18,965 nt of DNA, taken from NCBI GenBank assembly GCA_002350465.1, contig DEEW01000172.1, positions 20,696 to 39,660 on the forward strand. The letters are read 5' to 3'. Position 1 is the first letter of the stretch. Each line of letters starts with the position of its first letter. Made by a program: the position numbers and the translations under genes. Origin of the DNA: Lachnospiraceae bacterium UBA2868. GTDB taxonomy: Bacteria > Bacillota_A > Clostridia > Lachnospirales > Lachnospiraceae. Shown here piece by piece: positions 1-7,735 of the stretch. Under the pieces are notes generated by a model. The model was not told the DNA's origin. It searched no databases and was given only the letters and a program-made list of their open reading frames with translations.

Positions 1-349
1 TATTTGTTATTGAAACAACCGCGGGAAGATTATTCTTAACAAGCTCTGTTACGGACATATCCCCGCTGCCGCTCCCTGCAGATGTTTCATCAACCGCTTT
101 TGTCAGCGTGGTTTCTACCGTCTTCTTTTCCCCACCGGACTCTTTTGTGTCCTCTTTTGCTTTGCTTTCGGACCCGCTTCGGTCCTCTTCGTCATCTTTA
201 TCAGTCTCTATCCGGGCAGACGTCTTCGCATTATCCGGGAAGAATCTGTTTATCGTCCTTGTCACTCCCGCAAAAGTAAAAGCTGCCAGAACACCGAAAG
301 TTATTCCTACTACTGCTCCTATTCCTACTTTTTTCCAGAAACTGCTCAT
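1..349 (-). CDS. HtrA/DegP-like membrane-anchored serine protease, N-terminal part (cut by left edge)
   Basis: Reading from an ATG at 349 on the minus strand gives 116 residues before the window ends. The start has a good ribosome site (AGGAAGG, 8 bases upstream). The protein opens with a short positive N-terminus (MSSFWKK), one hydrophobic segment at about residues 8-29, then a long hydrophilic linker rich in Asp, Glu, Lys and Ser. It ends with VTELVKNNLPAVVSITN, which matches the usual entry into the trypsin-like domain of HtrA proteases. The catalytic His, Asp and Ser and any PDZ domain would lie beyond the edge. Known family role: extracytoplasmic quality-control protease anchored in the membrane. 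It lies 135 bases downstream of the solute-binding protein gene on the same strand and may be read from its own promoter or through from the arg operon. Family assignment rests mainly on the short conserved entry motif and the architecture. Confidence 0.72.
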   Translation of the reverse strand, partial: MSSFWKKVGIGAVVGITFGVLAAFTFAGVTRTINRFFPDNAKTSARIETDKDDEEDRSGSESKAKEDTKESGGEKKTVETTLTKAVDETSAGSGSGDMSVTELVKNNLPAVVSITN

Positions 350-484
350 AATCATTACCTTCCTTTCATCACTTAAATTTCCTTGTCATAATCTATGCAG
401 GTTCTGTTCTTGTTCCTACAACTGAGTTCTATTTTCGTCCCAAATGATTATGAATATGTGATGAAATTGTGTATTATTTATGTC
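350..484. other. Intergenic gap between solute-binding protein gene and htrA-like gene
   Basis: This gap holds the 5' leader and ribosome site of the htrA-like gene. No strong terminator hairpin and no convincing -35/-10 pair was seen by eye. It is AT-rich near 440-484. Confidence 0.5.
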
Positions 485-2068
485 CTAGAACACAAATGTC
501 CCGGCGCCTGCATTAAAGGACTCCTGAGTCGGCAGGTTTGCCCTTATCTCCTCTATCTGGGCACCGATAGTATCGGATAATTCCTTTAATGTCTCATCCG
601 GGTCGGCTCCGTTCCAGACTTTTGTAAATGCTATCTCAAGCTGCACCCAGTAATTTGCAGCCTCAACCATCTTCGGAAGCGGAACCGATCTTTCATACTC
701 GTCCATTGTCTTGGAAATCTCGGCGTCCTCATATTCAACAGCCTTGCTGCATGAAACTTTACCTGATTTTGCATACAGCTCCTGTGCCTTGTAGTTTACT
801 AGATACGTGGCAAACCTGTTTGCATCCGGCTTTTTGTCCGAATATCCGTTAATGGCAACGGCATCCGTAACAGACAGTCCCCTGGCCTTTAAGAGCGAGG
901 AAATATCCGGCAGAGTAGAAACTCCGTACTCGAATTCAAAATCACCCGCTTTTTGCGCCTCATGTATCCGTTTTATGGCATCGGTCGTAGCTACCGTAAA
1001 TACCATCTTTCCGTCGATAAAATCCTGAAGGATCTTGTCATAGCTGTCGACTTTCGTATCGATGGAGAAGAACTGGTTCATCTCCTGATATTCACGAAGG
1101 CTTTCCACCGCCTGACTGTTATATATGTTGAAGATGGCAGCATTATCACCGTGAGGGCCGCCTACATCCATATAGTTTCCGACAAAGAAATAATTATAGA
1201 AAATATCCGATACGTCCCACTTAAACACCGACTCAACCGCCTCGGGAGCATCGTAGTTATTTGCAAAGGTCTTGATATCCTCGATTGAAGCCGGAATCAT
1301 AGTTGCAAGCTTCTCAAGTACCTCCGGGTCGGCAACGGCGTCCTCTTCTCCCATAGGATCTGACATTTCCTCCTCTGCAACCTCTGTCTGCTCATCATTC
1401 TCAGCATCCGTCTCCGTTTCCGCTTCCTCTTCCGGCGGCCCGTTTTCAAGCAGTTCATTTGTTGCCTCCATGCCTTCCGCAAGATCGGCATCCGCCTCAA
1501 TCTTGTTCTGGGCTATGCTGGCCATATAAGTCTTGTTGTACAAAAGGAAATTTGTCTCGTAATAAAGCGGGTATCCCACGTAATGATCATAGCAGCTTAC
1601 GGCGTCAAGTGCCGTCTGCGGGTACATTGCATCGGTAACGACTCCCGCCGGGTCAGTTATAGGGCTTGCAAGCCCCGCCAGATATGCACGCAGCAGATTG
1701 TCATGACTTGTAATATACAGATCGGGCATCGGCTCATCACGCTCCGTCGCCGGCTTTACCGAGACAGCGTTTATTGCTTCGAGAAACTGTACACCGTCTT
1801 TTAGAATAATATTTACTTTAATACCCTGATCCTGCTGAAAAGAAAGGGCAACCGAAGTCAGATACTCTGTTAGCGCATCATCCGAATACCAGAGCGTCAG
1901 GCTTCCGTCATCTTCGGTTACTCCCTGACCGGCGATATCTTCGGAAGATACGCCCTCATCTTCGGACCTTGATGCCGCAAATCCGGCATCATCGGCTGTA
2001 TAAGCCACATAGAAACAGGTCGCGGCAAGTATAAGAACCAAAAAGGCGCATATAAATCTTTTTAACAT
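485..2068 (-). CDS. Extracellular solute-binding protein (maltose-binding-like fold) with acidic insertion
   Basis: The 527-residue protein has an N-terminal hydrophobic segment (residues about 4-23). The nearest lipobox-like string, LAATC at 14-18, has Thr before the Cys and is poor, so a signal anchor is as likely as a lipoprotein. From residue 57 the sequence follows group-1 ABC solute-binding proteins: SLTLWYSDD, an early Asp-rich strand (MPDLYITSHD), GYPLYYETNFLLYNKT at 165-180, and a C-terminal YWVQLEIAFTKVWNGADPDETL typical of the family. Between the NKT strand and the usual P-x-s-x-e-d helix (IPASIEDIKTF, 258-268) is a roughly 60-residue Glu/Asp-rich insertion. Its ATG lies 2 bases after the argD stop and its ribosome site (CGGAG) is inside the last argD codons, so it is translationally coupled to argD. 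No permease or ATPase is nearby. The ligand is unknown; a sugar, an amino acid derivative or a peptide is possible. Confidence 0.8.
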   Translation of the reverse strand: MLKRFICAFLVLILAATCFYVAYTADDAGFAASRSEDEGVSSEDIAGQGVTEDDGSLTLWYSDDALTEYLTSVALSFQQDQGIKVNIILKDGVQFLEAINAVSVKPATERDEPMPDLYITSHDNLLRAYLAGLASPITDPAGVVTDAMYPQTALDAVSCYDHYVGYPLYYETNFLLYNKTYMASIAQNKIEADADLAEGMEATNELLENGPPEEEAETETDAENDEQTEVAEEEMSDPMGEEDAVADPEVLEKLATMIPASIEDIKTFANNYDAPEAVESVFKWDVSDIFYNYFFVGNYMDVGGPHGDNAAIFNIYNSQAVESLREYQEMNQFFSIDTKVDSYDKILQDFIDGKMVFTVATTDAIKRIHEAQKAGDFEFEYGVSTLPDISSLLKARGLSVTDAVAINGYSDKKPDANRFATYLVNYKAQELYAKSGKVSCSKAVEYEDAEISKTMDEYERSVPLPKMVEAANYWVQLEIAFTKVWNGADPDETLKELSDTIGAQIEEIRANLPTQESFNAGAGTFVF

Positions 2069-2070
2069 AT

Positions 2071-3270
2071 TTACTCCGTAATAGCGGTAACAAGTTTTTC
2101 GATCATCTCGTCAACTTCAGCTTCCGAGATAATAAGCGGAGGCAGGAAGCGTATTACATCACTGCCTGCGGTAATTAGAACCAAGCCGTTAGACAGCGCC
2201 GACTTTACAACATCACCGGGGGATTTTTTGCCGGTATCGAACACGATACCGCGCATCAGTCCAAGACCTCTCTCGCCCACAAGAAAATCGTATGATGCCA
2301 CAAGTTCCTGTAGCCTCTTCTCAAGGTAAGGCGCCACCTTATTAACATTGTCCAGTATTTTTTCTTCTTCGAATATTTTGAATACAGTTGCCACGGCTGT
2401 GCAGGCAAGGGGATTGCCTCCGTATGTGGTGCCGTGATCTCCGGGAACAAGCGAAGAGGCCGCAACTTTATCATTAACAAGAAAAGCTCCCACCGGAACT
2501 CCGCAGCCTACCGCCTTGGCAACAGTCATAATATCCGGCTTTATGCCGTACTGCATAAAAGCAAACATGCTGCCGCATCTTCCCATACCACACTGTATCT
2601 CATCAAGTATCAGCAGAATATCCCGCTCATCGCAGAGCTTTCTTATCTTGGTGATAAATTCCTTATCTGCCGGATATATTCCGCCTTCACCCTGAACCGT
2701 TTCCATTATGATCGCACAGGTTTTATCGCTCACAAGTTCCTCCACGCTGTCATAATCGTTGAACTTCGCAAACCTGACATTACCTATCATGGGCTCAAAA
2801 GGTCCACGGTAATGAGCGTTTCCGGTTACCGAAAGCGCTCCGAATGTCCTGCCGTGAAACGAATGCTCCATGGCGATTATTTCGTGGTCACACTTTCCGT
2901 CCTTGTTGTAGGCATATTTTCTGGCTGCTTTAAGAGCACCCTCAACTGCTTCGGCTCCGCTGTTGGTAAAGAACACCTTTGACAGGCCTGCTGCATTCGT
3001 CAGTGCCTCTGCGGCCTCCGCAAGTGGCTCCGAGTAATAGTAATTCGAAATATGCGTTATCTTACCTATCTGATCGGTAAGTGCCTTCTCATATTTTTTA
3101 TTACCGTATCCGAGGGCATAAACGGCAATACCGGCGCAAAAATCAAGATATTCCTTTCCGTCGGCATCATAAAGTCTTACCCCGTCAGCATGGTCAAACA
3201 CTATCGGATAGCGGTTGTAAGTGTGCAGCAGATGATTTTCTGCCCTTTCGATCGTCTCTTTCATACTCAT
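2071..3270 (-). CDS. argD: Acetylornithine aminotransferase
   Basis: The 399-residue PLP enzyme transfers an amino group from glutamate to N-acetylglutamate semialdehyde, giving N-acetylornithine in cytoplasmic arginine synthesis. It may also act on succinyl-diaminopimelate precursors, as some ArgD enzymes do. Visible class-III aminotransferase marks are [18 protein letters not shown] (103-120; PLP-phosphate site), [15 protein letters not shown] (136-150), the [12 protein letters not shown] segment with the PLP-ring Asp223, and the Schiff-base lysine K252 in [16 protein letters not shown]. The TTYGGNPLA motif follows. Length is normal. The ATG at 3270 overlaps the argB stop by 4 bases (ATGA); a second ATG two codons later is possible. 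The last codons carry the ribosome site of the downstream solute-binding protein gene. Confidence 0.97.
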   Translation of the reverse strand: MSMKETIERAENHLLHTYNRYPIVFDHADGVRLYDADGKEYLDFCAGIAVYALGYGNKKYEKALTDQIGKITHISNYYYSEPLAEAAEALTNAAGLSKVFFTNSGAEAVEGALKAARKYAYNKDGKCDHEIIAMEHSFHGRTFGALSVTGNAHYRGPFEPMIGNVRFAKFNDYDSVEELVSDKTCAIIMETVQGEGGIYPADKEFITKIRKLCDERDILLILDEIQCGMGRCGSMFAFMQYGIKPDIMTVAKAVGCGVPVGAFLVNDKVAASSLVPGDHGTTYGGNPLACTAVATVFKIFEEEKILDNVNKVAPYLEKRLQELVASYDFLVGERGLGLMRGIVFDTGKKSPGDVVKSALSNGLVLITAGSDVIRFLPPLIISEAEVDEMIEKLVTAITE

Positions 3271-4154
3271 AATCTGTCATCGTCCCTGAAAAACATAGTT
3301 CCTATACCTGTATCGGTAAACACTTCGAGGAGCAGGCTGTGAGGTTTTCTTCCGTCAAGTATATGTACCCGACTGACCCCGTTTTTGATGGCATCGGTGC
3401 AGTTGGCAATCTTCGGAAGCATTCCTCCGCCGATATACCCTTTCTCCACAAGGGAATCCGCCTCGGAAACCGTAAGTCTCGATATAAATGTGGACGGATC
3501 TTCCGGATCCTTGTAAACACCCTCGATATCGGTAAGAAATGCAAGCTTGTTCGCGCCCATCGCTTTCGCAATCGCACACGCAGCATCATCGGCATTTATG
3601 TTATAAGTGTTAAAATCCTTATCCAGCCCTATCGGCGCAACAATAGGGAGAAAATCCTTCTCTAACAGGTCCTCAAGTATCTTGGTGTCAACTTTTGTTA
3701 CCTCACCCACATAGCCGATATCCTGACCGTCCGCGTATTTCTTCTCAACCGTAAGAAGTCCGCCGTCCTTGCCGGATATTCCGACCGCCTTAACTCCAAG
3801 TTCGGTAACCATGGATACAAGCGACTTGTTGACTTTGCCAAGAACCATCTCGGCTATCTCCATAGTTTCGGCATCGGTAACACGAAGACCGTTAATGAAC
3901 TCACTCTCTTTGCCGACTTTTTTTATCCATGAGGATATTTCCTTGCCGCCGCCGTGAACGACTATCGGCTTGAATCCCACAAGTTTTAAAAGTGTTACAT
4001 CCTTTATAACGTTTTTCTTGAGTTCTTCATCCGCCATGGCACTGCCGCCGTATTTGACAACAATGACTTTTCTGTTGAAGCGCTGTATATAAGGAAGTGC
4101 CTCAATCAAAACCTCGGCCTTGTGAAGATATTTCTCCTTGTAGATCTCTTCCAT
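3267..4154 (-). CDS. argB: Acetylglutamate kinase
   Basis: The 295-residue amino-acid kinase phosphorylates N-acetylglutamate with ATP, the second arginine step. Key motifs: VVKYGGSAM (32-40, with K34), VVHGGGKEI (65-73), the NAG-binding segment [29 protein letters not shown] near residue 185, FLTDIEGV, and GGGMLPKI. An N-terminal helix of the type [15 protein letters not shown] precedes the core. In studied enzymes this helix marks the hexameric, arginine-inhibited form of the kinase, so feedback inhibition by arginine is expected here (inference from family). It lies 27 bases after argJ and overlaps argD by 4 bases. A GGAGGGG site lies 12 bases upstream of the ATG, rather far but the best available. 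Confidence 0.97.
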   Translation of the reverse strand: MEEIYKEKYLHKAEVLIEALPYIQRFNRKVIVVKYGGSAMADEELKKNVIKDVTLLKLVGFKPIVVHGGGKEISSWIKKVGKESEFINGLRVTDAETMEIAEMVLGKVNKSLVSMVTELGVKAVGISGKDGGLLTVEKKYADGQDIGYVGEVTKVDTKILEDLLEKDFLPIVAPIGLDKDFNTYNINADDAACAIAKAMGANKLAFLTDIEGVYKDPEDPSTFISRLTVSEADSLVEKGYIGGGMLPKIANCTDAIKNGVSRVHILDGRKPHSLLLEVFTDTGIGTMFFRDDDRL

Positions 4155-4181
4155 AACCCGTTACTGCCCCTCCTATCTGCA

Positions 4182-5429
4182 TTAACTTCTATAATCTGCG
4201 TTTATTTTGACGTAATCGTAGGAAAGATCGCAACCCCATGCAGTTGCCTTGGCATCTCCGGCAGCCATGTCTATTACTACCGTTACCTCATCTTCCGATA
4301 ATACTGCCGTAGCCTCATCTTCCGAATAATCCGCCTTAAGCCCGCTCTTAAATACGCAAACGCTTCCGGCACGGCTTTCGTATTTTAAGCTTACCTTGTC
4401 CGGATCAAAGTTTACTCCGCTGTATCCGAGAGCACACAGGAATCTTCCGAAGTTGGAATCATGCCCGTAGATCGCCGCCTTGCAAAGAGACGATCCCACA
4501 ACGGATCTTGCAAGTATCTTTGCGTTCTCCTTCGTATCCGCTCCAATGACTTTTGCTTCAAACAGTGCTGTCGCACCTTCTCCGTCCTTGGCCATAGCCC
4601 TGGCAAGATACTCGTCGACATAATGAAGTGCCGCACAGAAGGCATCAAAATCATCACCCTCGCTGACGATTTTCGGGTTATGAGCAAGACCGTTTGCCAT
4701 AACTATGTATGTGTCATTGGTTGAAGTATCGCCATCCACCGTGATCATGTTGAAGGTGTCCGCTATATCACTTTTTACGGCGCGATCCAGCATTTCCTTT
4801 GAAATATCACAGTCGGTACATATATACGCAAGCATGGTGCACATATTCGGGTGTATCATACCGCTTCCCTTGCTCATTCCGCCGATGGTAACTGTTTTGC
4901 CGCCTATCTCTACAGTTACCGCAACTTCCTTGGGAACGGTATCCGTCGTCATTATCGCTCTTTCCGCATCTGCTGCAGCTTCCCTTGTATCTGACAGCTT
5001 GGCGGCAAGTTCTTTTACCCCGGCGCATATTTTATCAAGCGGTATCTGCTCGCCGATAACACCGGTCGATCCGATAAGCACCGAACTTGCGGGAATGCCC
5101 AGTGCCTCTGCCGCTGCTTTTGCAGTATCTTCGCAAAGCCTCATACCCTGTTCTCCCGTGGCGGCATTTGCGATTCCGGAGTTTACCACAACCGCCCGTA
5201 CACAGGGGGAATCATTTACTACCTTCATATCATATTTTACCGGAGCCGCCTTTACCACATTTGAAGTAAACGTGGCGGCAGCAACCGCATCTGTCTTGGA
5301 ATAGACCATCGCCATGTCATATCTTCCGGTGTATTTAATGCCTGCTGCAACTCCGGCAGCCTTAAATCCGGCTGCCGCTGTGACTCCTCCGTCAATTTGC
5401 TTAATCTTGATCTCTTTCATATTCATCAT
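4182..5429 (-). CDS. argJ: Bifunctional ornithine acetyltransferase / N-acetylglutamate synthase
   Basis: The 415-residue precursor is self-cleaving. It moves acetyl from N-acetylornithine to glutamate, recycling the acetyl group and, in bifunctional forms, also uses acetyl-CoA. The cleavage motif KGSGMIHPNMCTMLAY is at 187-202; cleavage is expected before Thr198, which becomes the nucleophile (the residue before it is Cys here, often Ala elsewhere). Upstream are the oxyanion motif STGVIGE (121-127) and VVNSGIANAATG (81-92); the C-terminal substrate region includes FGRFLCALGYSGVNF. Three ATGs lie close together (5429, 5426, 5420). The first overlaps the GNAT stop as ATGA and has GTGAGG 8 bases upstream, so it was kept. 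Confidence 0.96.
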   Translation of the reverse strand: MMNMKEIKIKQIDGGVTAAAGFKAAGVAAGIKYTGRYDMAMVYSKTDAVAAATFTSNVVKAAPVKYDMKVVNDSPCVRAVVVNSGIANAATGEQGMRLCEDTAKAAAEALGIPASSVLIGSTGVIGEQIPLDKICAGVKELAAKLSDTREAAADAERAIMTTDTVPKEVAVTVEIGGKTVTIGGMSKGSGMIHPNMCTMLAYICTDCDISKEMLDRAVKSDIADTFNMITVDGDTSTNDTYIVMANGLAHNPKIVSEGDDFDAFCAALHYVDEYLARAMAKDGEGATALFEAKVIGADTKENAKILARSVVGSSLCKAAIYGHDSNFGRFLCALGYSGVNFDPDKVSLKYESRAGSVCVFKSGLKADYSEDEATAVLSEDEVTVVIDMAAGDAKATAWGCDLSYDYVKINADYRS

Positions 5430-5872
5430 CCGTTAAACCTCACTATGTTCTCTTTATTAAGTACAAAATCATAATAGTTAAGGTCTTCTCTTTGTGTCCA
5501 TCCTATTGTTTTCCAGAATGCATTTCCTATATCGTTTTTCGTAAACGCGATCAGGCTGACTTTACTTATTTTCTCTTTTCTGAGAGCCTCCATGCAAAAT
5601 ACTACCATTGCCTTACCGACACCCCGGCGTCTCCTGTCGGGATGTACGCACACATGATAGAGGCATCCTCTTCTTCCGTCATGTCCGCACAGTATGGCGC
5701 CGATTATCCTGCCGTCCTCTTCCGCCACAACGCTCGTCCCGGGGTTACGCTTCAAAAATCGTTCCACTCCCTCTCTCGAATCATCTATGGATCTGATGGC
5801 AAAGCCCTTGATAGTCATCCAGAGTGCGTGCACATCGTCATAATCGTCAATAGTCATTATTCTTATCTGCAT
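5426..5872 (-). CDS. GNAT-family N-acetyltransferase, first gene of the arg operon
   Basis: The 148-residue single-domain GNAT has the acetyl-CoA pyrophosphate-binding loop at RRRRGVGKAM (about 80-89), preceded by the strand LYHVCVHPD and followed by a helix. A later NAFWKTIGW fits motif B. It resembles the YpeA type of small GNATs. It is promoter-proximal in the arg operon and overlaps argJ by 4 bases. One possibility is a short N-acetylglutamate synthase that primes the cycle, as short GNAT-type synthases do in some bacteria. A protein or small-molecule acetyltransferase without an arginine role is equally allowed by the sequence. The ribosome site is weak (GGGGA). Confidence 0.85.
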   Translation of the reverse strand: MQIRIMTIDDYDDVHALWMTIKGFAIRSIDDSREGVERFLKRNPGTSVVAEEDGRIIGAILCGHDGRRGCLYHVCVHPDRRRRGVGKAMVVFCMEALRKEKISKVSLIAFTKNDIGNAFWKTIGWTQREDLNYYDFVLNKENIVRFNG

Positions 5873-5902
5873 AATAAGTCCCCAAACTAAAATCCCTACA
5901 AG

Positions 5903-5931
5903 ATATTACAACAACTGCGGTAATAACACAA
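5903..5931 (-). promoter_or_regulatory. Probable promoter of the GNAT-argJBD operon
   Basis: On the minus strand, TTGTGT (5931-5926) and TAATAT (5908-5903) are separated by exactly 17 bases, placing the transcript start about 25-30 bases before the GNAT ATG. Candidate arginine-repressor palindromes lie just upstream. Called by eye from spacing and match only. Confidence 0.5.
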
Positions 5932-5964
5932 ATAATGATTTTATGCATTTCGATATTTGTTTTC

Positions 5965-5998
5965 TGCATATTATGCATTATTTGATGTATATTATTCA
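5965..5998. promoter_or_regulatory. Tandem ARG-box-like operators
   Basis: Two 13-base inverted repeats, TGCATATTATGCA (5965-5977) and TGTATATTATTCA (5986-5998), start 21 bases apart. This equals the centre spacing of paired ArgR sites known from other bacteria (18-base boxes separated by 3). They lie between the divergent GNAT-argJBD operon and argG. The inner spacing is 3 bases rather than the 4 of the classical TGAAT-n4-ATTCA box. A degenerate copy (TGATTTTATGCA) lies at 5936-5947. ArgR itself is not in the window; the assignment is inferred from symmetry, spacing and gene context. Confidence 0.55.
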
Positions 5999-6074
5999 TT
6001 TTCTCATTTTATGTGTTTTTTTCAATATGTCAACATTTTTTCGATTTTTTCTTGTTTTTTTATTAAAACTTCTA

Positions 6075-6101
6075 TTGCATTTTATGCAGAGGTATTATAA
6101 T
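6075..6101 (+). promoter_or_regulatory. Probable argG promoter
   Basis: TATAAT at 6096-6101 is a perfect -10 element about 48 bases before the argG start. The best -35 is TTGCAT at 6075-6080 (15-base spacer) or ATTGCA one base earlier (16-base spacer), so the -35 call is weaker. The ARG-like palindrome overlaps it. Confidence 0.55.
6076..6088. promoter_or_regulatory. ARG-box-like operator over the argG promoter
   Basis: TGCATTTTATGCA is a 13-base inverted repeat of the same TGCAT-n3-ATGCA type as the copies near 5965-5998. It lies within the -35/spacer region of the predicted argG promoter, where a bound repressor would block RNA polymerase. Confidence 0.5.
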
Positions 6102-6149
6102 ATTTGTTGTTGTAACAAGAAAGAAACAGAATCATTCGGAGGTTCAGTA

Positions 6150-7370
6150 ATGAAAGAAAAAGTAATACTTGCATATTCCGGAGGACTTGATACTACCGCT
6201 ATCATCCCCTGGCTCAAGGAGAATTATGATTACGATGTAATCTGCTGCTGCGTAGACTGCGGGCAGGAGAGCGAACTCGACGGTCTTGAGGAGCGCGCCA
6301 AGGCAAGCGGCGCCACCAAGCTGTATATAGAAGACGTCATTGACGAATTCTGTGACGAATACGTTGTTCCGTGCGTACAGGGATGTGCCGTTTACGAGAA
6401 CAAATATCTTCTCGGAACATCCATGGCAAGACCTGTTATCGCAAAAAGGCTTGTGGAAATAGCACGCAAAGAGGGGGCTTCCGCCATCTGCCACGGAGCT
6501 ACAGGCAAAGGAAACGATCAGATCCGTTTTGAGCTTGCGATCAAAGCACTTGCTCCGGATATTAAGATCATTGCAGCATGGCGCGATGACAAATGGACCC
6601 TTGACTCACGTGAATCAGAGATCAAATACTGCAACGATCACGGCATCAATCTTCCCTTCTCGGCCGATAACAGCTACAGCCGTGACAGAAACCTCTGGCA
6701 TATAAGCCACGAAGGTCTGGAACTGGAGGATCCCGCAAACGAGCCTAATTACGACCATCTTCTCGTACTCGGAGTATCTCCAGAGAAAGCTCCCGATGAA
6801 AGCGAGTATGTTACAATGACATTCGAAGCCGGTGTTCCTACAAGTATAAACGGCAAGAAGATGAAAGTTTCCGATATAATCCGCACTTTGAACAAGCTTG
6901 GAGGCAAGCACGGTATCGGTATCGTCGATATCGTGGAGAACCGTGTTGTCGGCATGAAATCACGCGGCGTATATGAGACCCCCGGCGGAACCATACTTAT
7001 GGAAGCACACCAGCAGCTGGAAGAACTTATTCTCGACCGCGATACATATGCCCTCAAAAAGGACATGGGCAACAAGCTCGCCCAGATAGTATACGAGGGA
7101 AAATGGTTTACTCCTCTTCGTGAGGCTGTATGCGCATTCATTGAAAGCACACAGAAATATGTGACCGGCGAGGTTAAATTCAAGCTGTACAAGGGCAATA
7201 TCATCAAAGCCGGCACAACATCTCCCTATTCTCTCTACAATGAGAGTATTGCAAGCTTTACAACGGGAGACCTCTACGATCACCATGATGCTACCGGATT
7301 TATCAATCTGTTCGGACTTTCCTGCAAAGTCCGCGCCATGAAGATGCAGGAAGTAAATAAAAAGAAATAA
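6150..7370 (+). CDS. argG: Argininosuccinate synthase
   Basis: The 406-residue enzyme joins citrulline and aspartate with ATP to argininosuccinate in the cytoplasm. The N-terminal PP-loop AYSGGLDTTAIIPWL (residues about 8-22) and the substrate motifs CHGATGKGNDQIRFE, DNSYSRDRNLWHISHEG and SRGVYETPGGTIL are all intact. Length is normal. The frame stays open upstream to 5943, but the ATG at 6150 is the true start: CGGAGG sits 7 bases before it, the conserved N-terminus begins there, and the upstream stretch lies in the AT-rich promoter. It is divergent from the GNAT-argJBD operon. argF, argH and argC are not in the window. Confidence 0.97.
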   Translation: MKEKVILAYSGGLDTTAIIPWLKENYDYDVICCCVDCGQESELDGLEERAKASGATKLYIEDVIDEFCDEYVVPCVQGCAVYENKYLLGTSMARPVIAKRLVEIARKEGASAICHGATGKGNDQIRFELAIKALAPDIKIIAAWRDDKWTLDSRESEIKYCNDHGINLPFSADNSYSRDRNLWHISHEGLELEDPANEPNYDHLLVLGVSPEKAPDESEYVTMTFEAGVPTSINGKKMKVSDIIRTLNKLGGKHGIGIVDIVENRVVGMKSRGVYETPGGTILMEAHQQLEELILDRDTYALKKDMGNKLAQIVYEGKWFTPLREAVCAFIESTQKYVTGEVKFKLYKGNIIKAGTTSPYSLYNESIASFTTGDLYDHHDATGFINLFGLSCKVRAMKMQEVNKKK

Positions 7371-7376
7371 TCACCT

Positions 7377-7673
7377 ATGATCGTTATTTCATACATTGCA
7401 ATATACCTTGTTGCTGTCAATCTTGCCGGGTTTACTGCTTTTGGGATCGATAAAAGCAAAGCCCGGCGCAACAAGTGGCGAATCCCCGAGGCCACCCTGT
7501 TTTTGTTTGCCATATTCGGCGGCAGCATAGGGTGCCTTATTGGTATGCAGGTATTCAGGCATAAAACGCAAAAGAGCACCTTTTATATCGGGATTCCGGT
7601 AATTCTCGGAATCCAGTTACTTGTGATCGCTTATCTGATCTTTCTGTCTCCCTTTTCCTTCAGAATACTCTGA
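7377..7673 (+). CDS. DUF1294 family small membrane protein
   Basis: The 98-residue protein starts 6 bases after argG. It has the DUF1294 signature: DKSKARRNKWRIPEATLF followed by GGSIGCLIGMQVFRHKTQK. Three hydrophobic segments are visible, at about 3-20, 40-61 and 72-92. The function of the family is unknown. No clear ribosome site is seen, so expression probably depends on coupling to argG. The link to arginine metabolism may be positional only. Confidence 0.88.
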   Translation: MIVISYIAIYLVAVNLAGFTAFGIDKSKARRNKWRIPEATLFLFAIFGGSIGCLIGMQVFRHKTQKSTFYIGIPVILGIQLLVIAYLIFLSPFSFRIL

Positions 7674-7735
7674 TTACTGTGATCATATACGTGACAATAT
7701 GCTAAGCCTATCCTTATTAAACACGGAGGAATATC

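Noticed and set aside
1272..1529. Ser/Ala-rich 85-residue plus-strand frame
   Set aside because: It is the antisense shadow of the Glu/Asp-rich insertion of the solute-binding protein; no ribosome site and low-complexity content.
2434..2982. 182-residue plus-strand frame inside argD
   Set aside because: Antisense of a well-conserved argD region; composition unlike a real protein and no ribosome site.
4705..5304. 199-residue plus-strand frame inside argJ
   Set aside because: Antisense of argJ; repetitive Ser/Ala/Ile/Pro content is typical of a shadow frame.
5930..6110. AT-rich tract with short repeats as a replication origin or mobile-element end
   Set aside because: It lies between divergent arg genes with no DnaA-box cluster, no transposase and no target duplication; arginine operators explain the repeats better.
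5943..6149. Upstream extension of argG by 69 residues
   Set aside because: It lies in the AT-rich promoter region with palindromes and a -10 box; the ribosome site and conserved N-terminus support the start at 6150.
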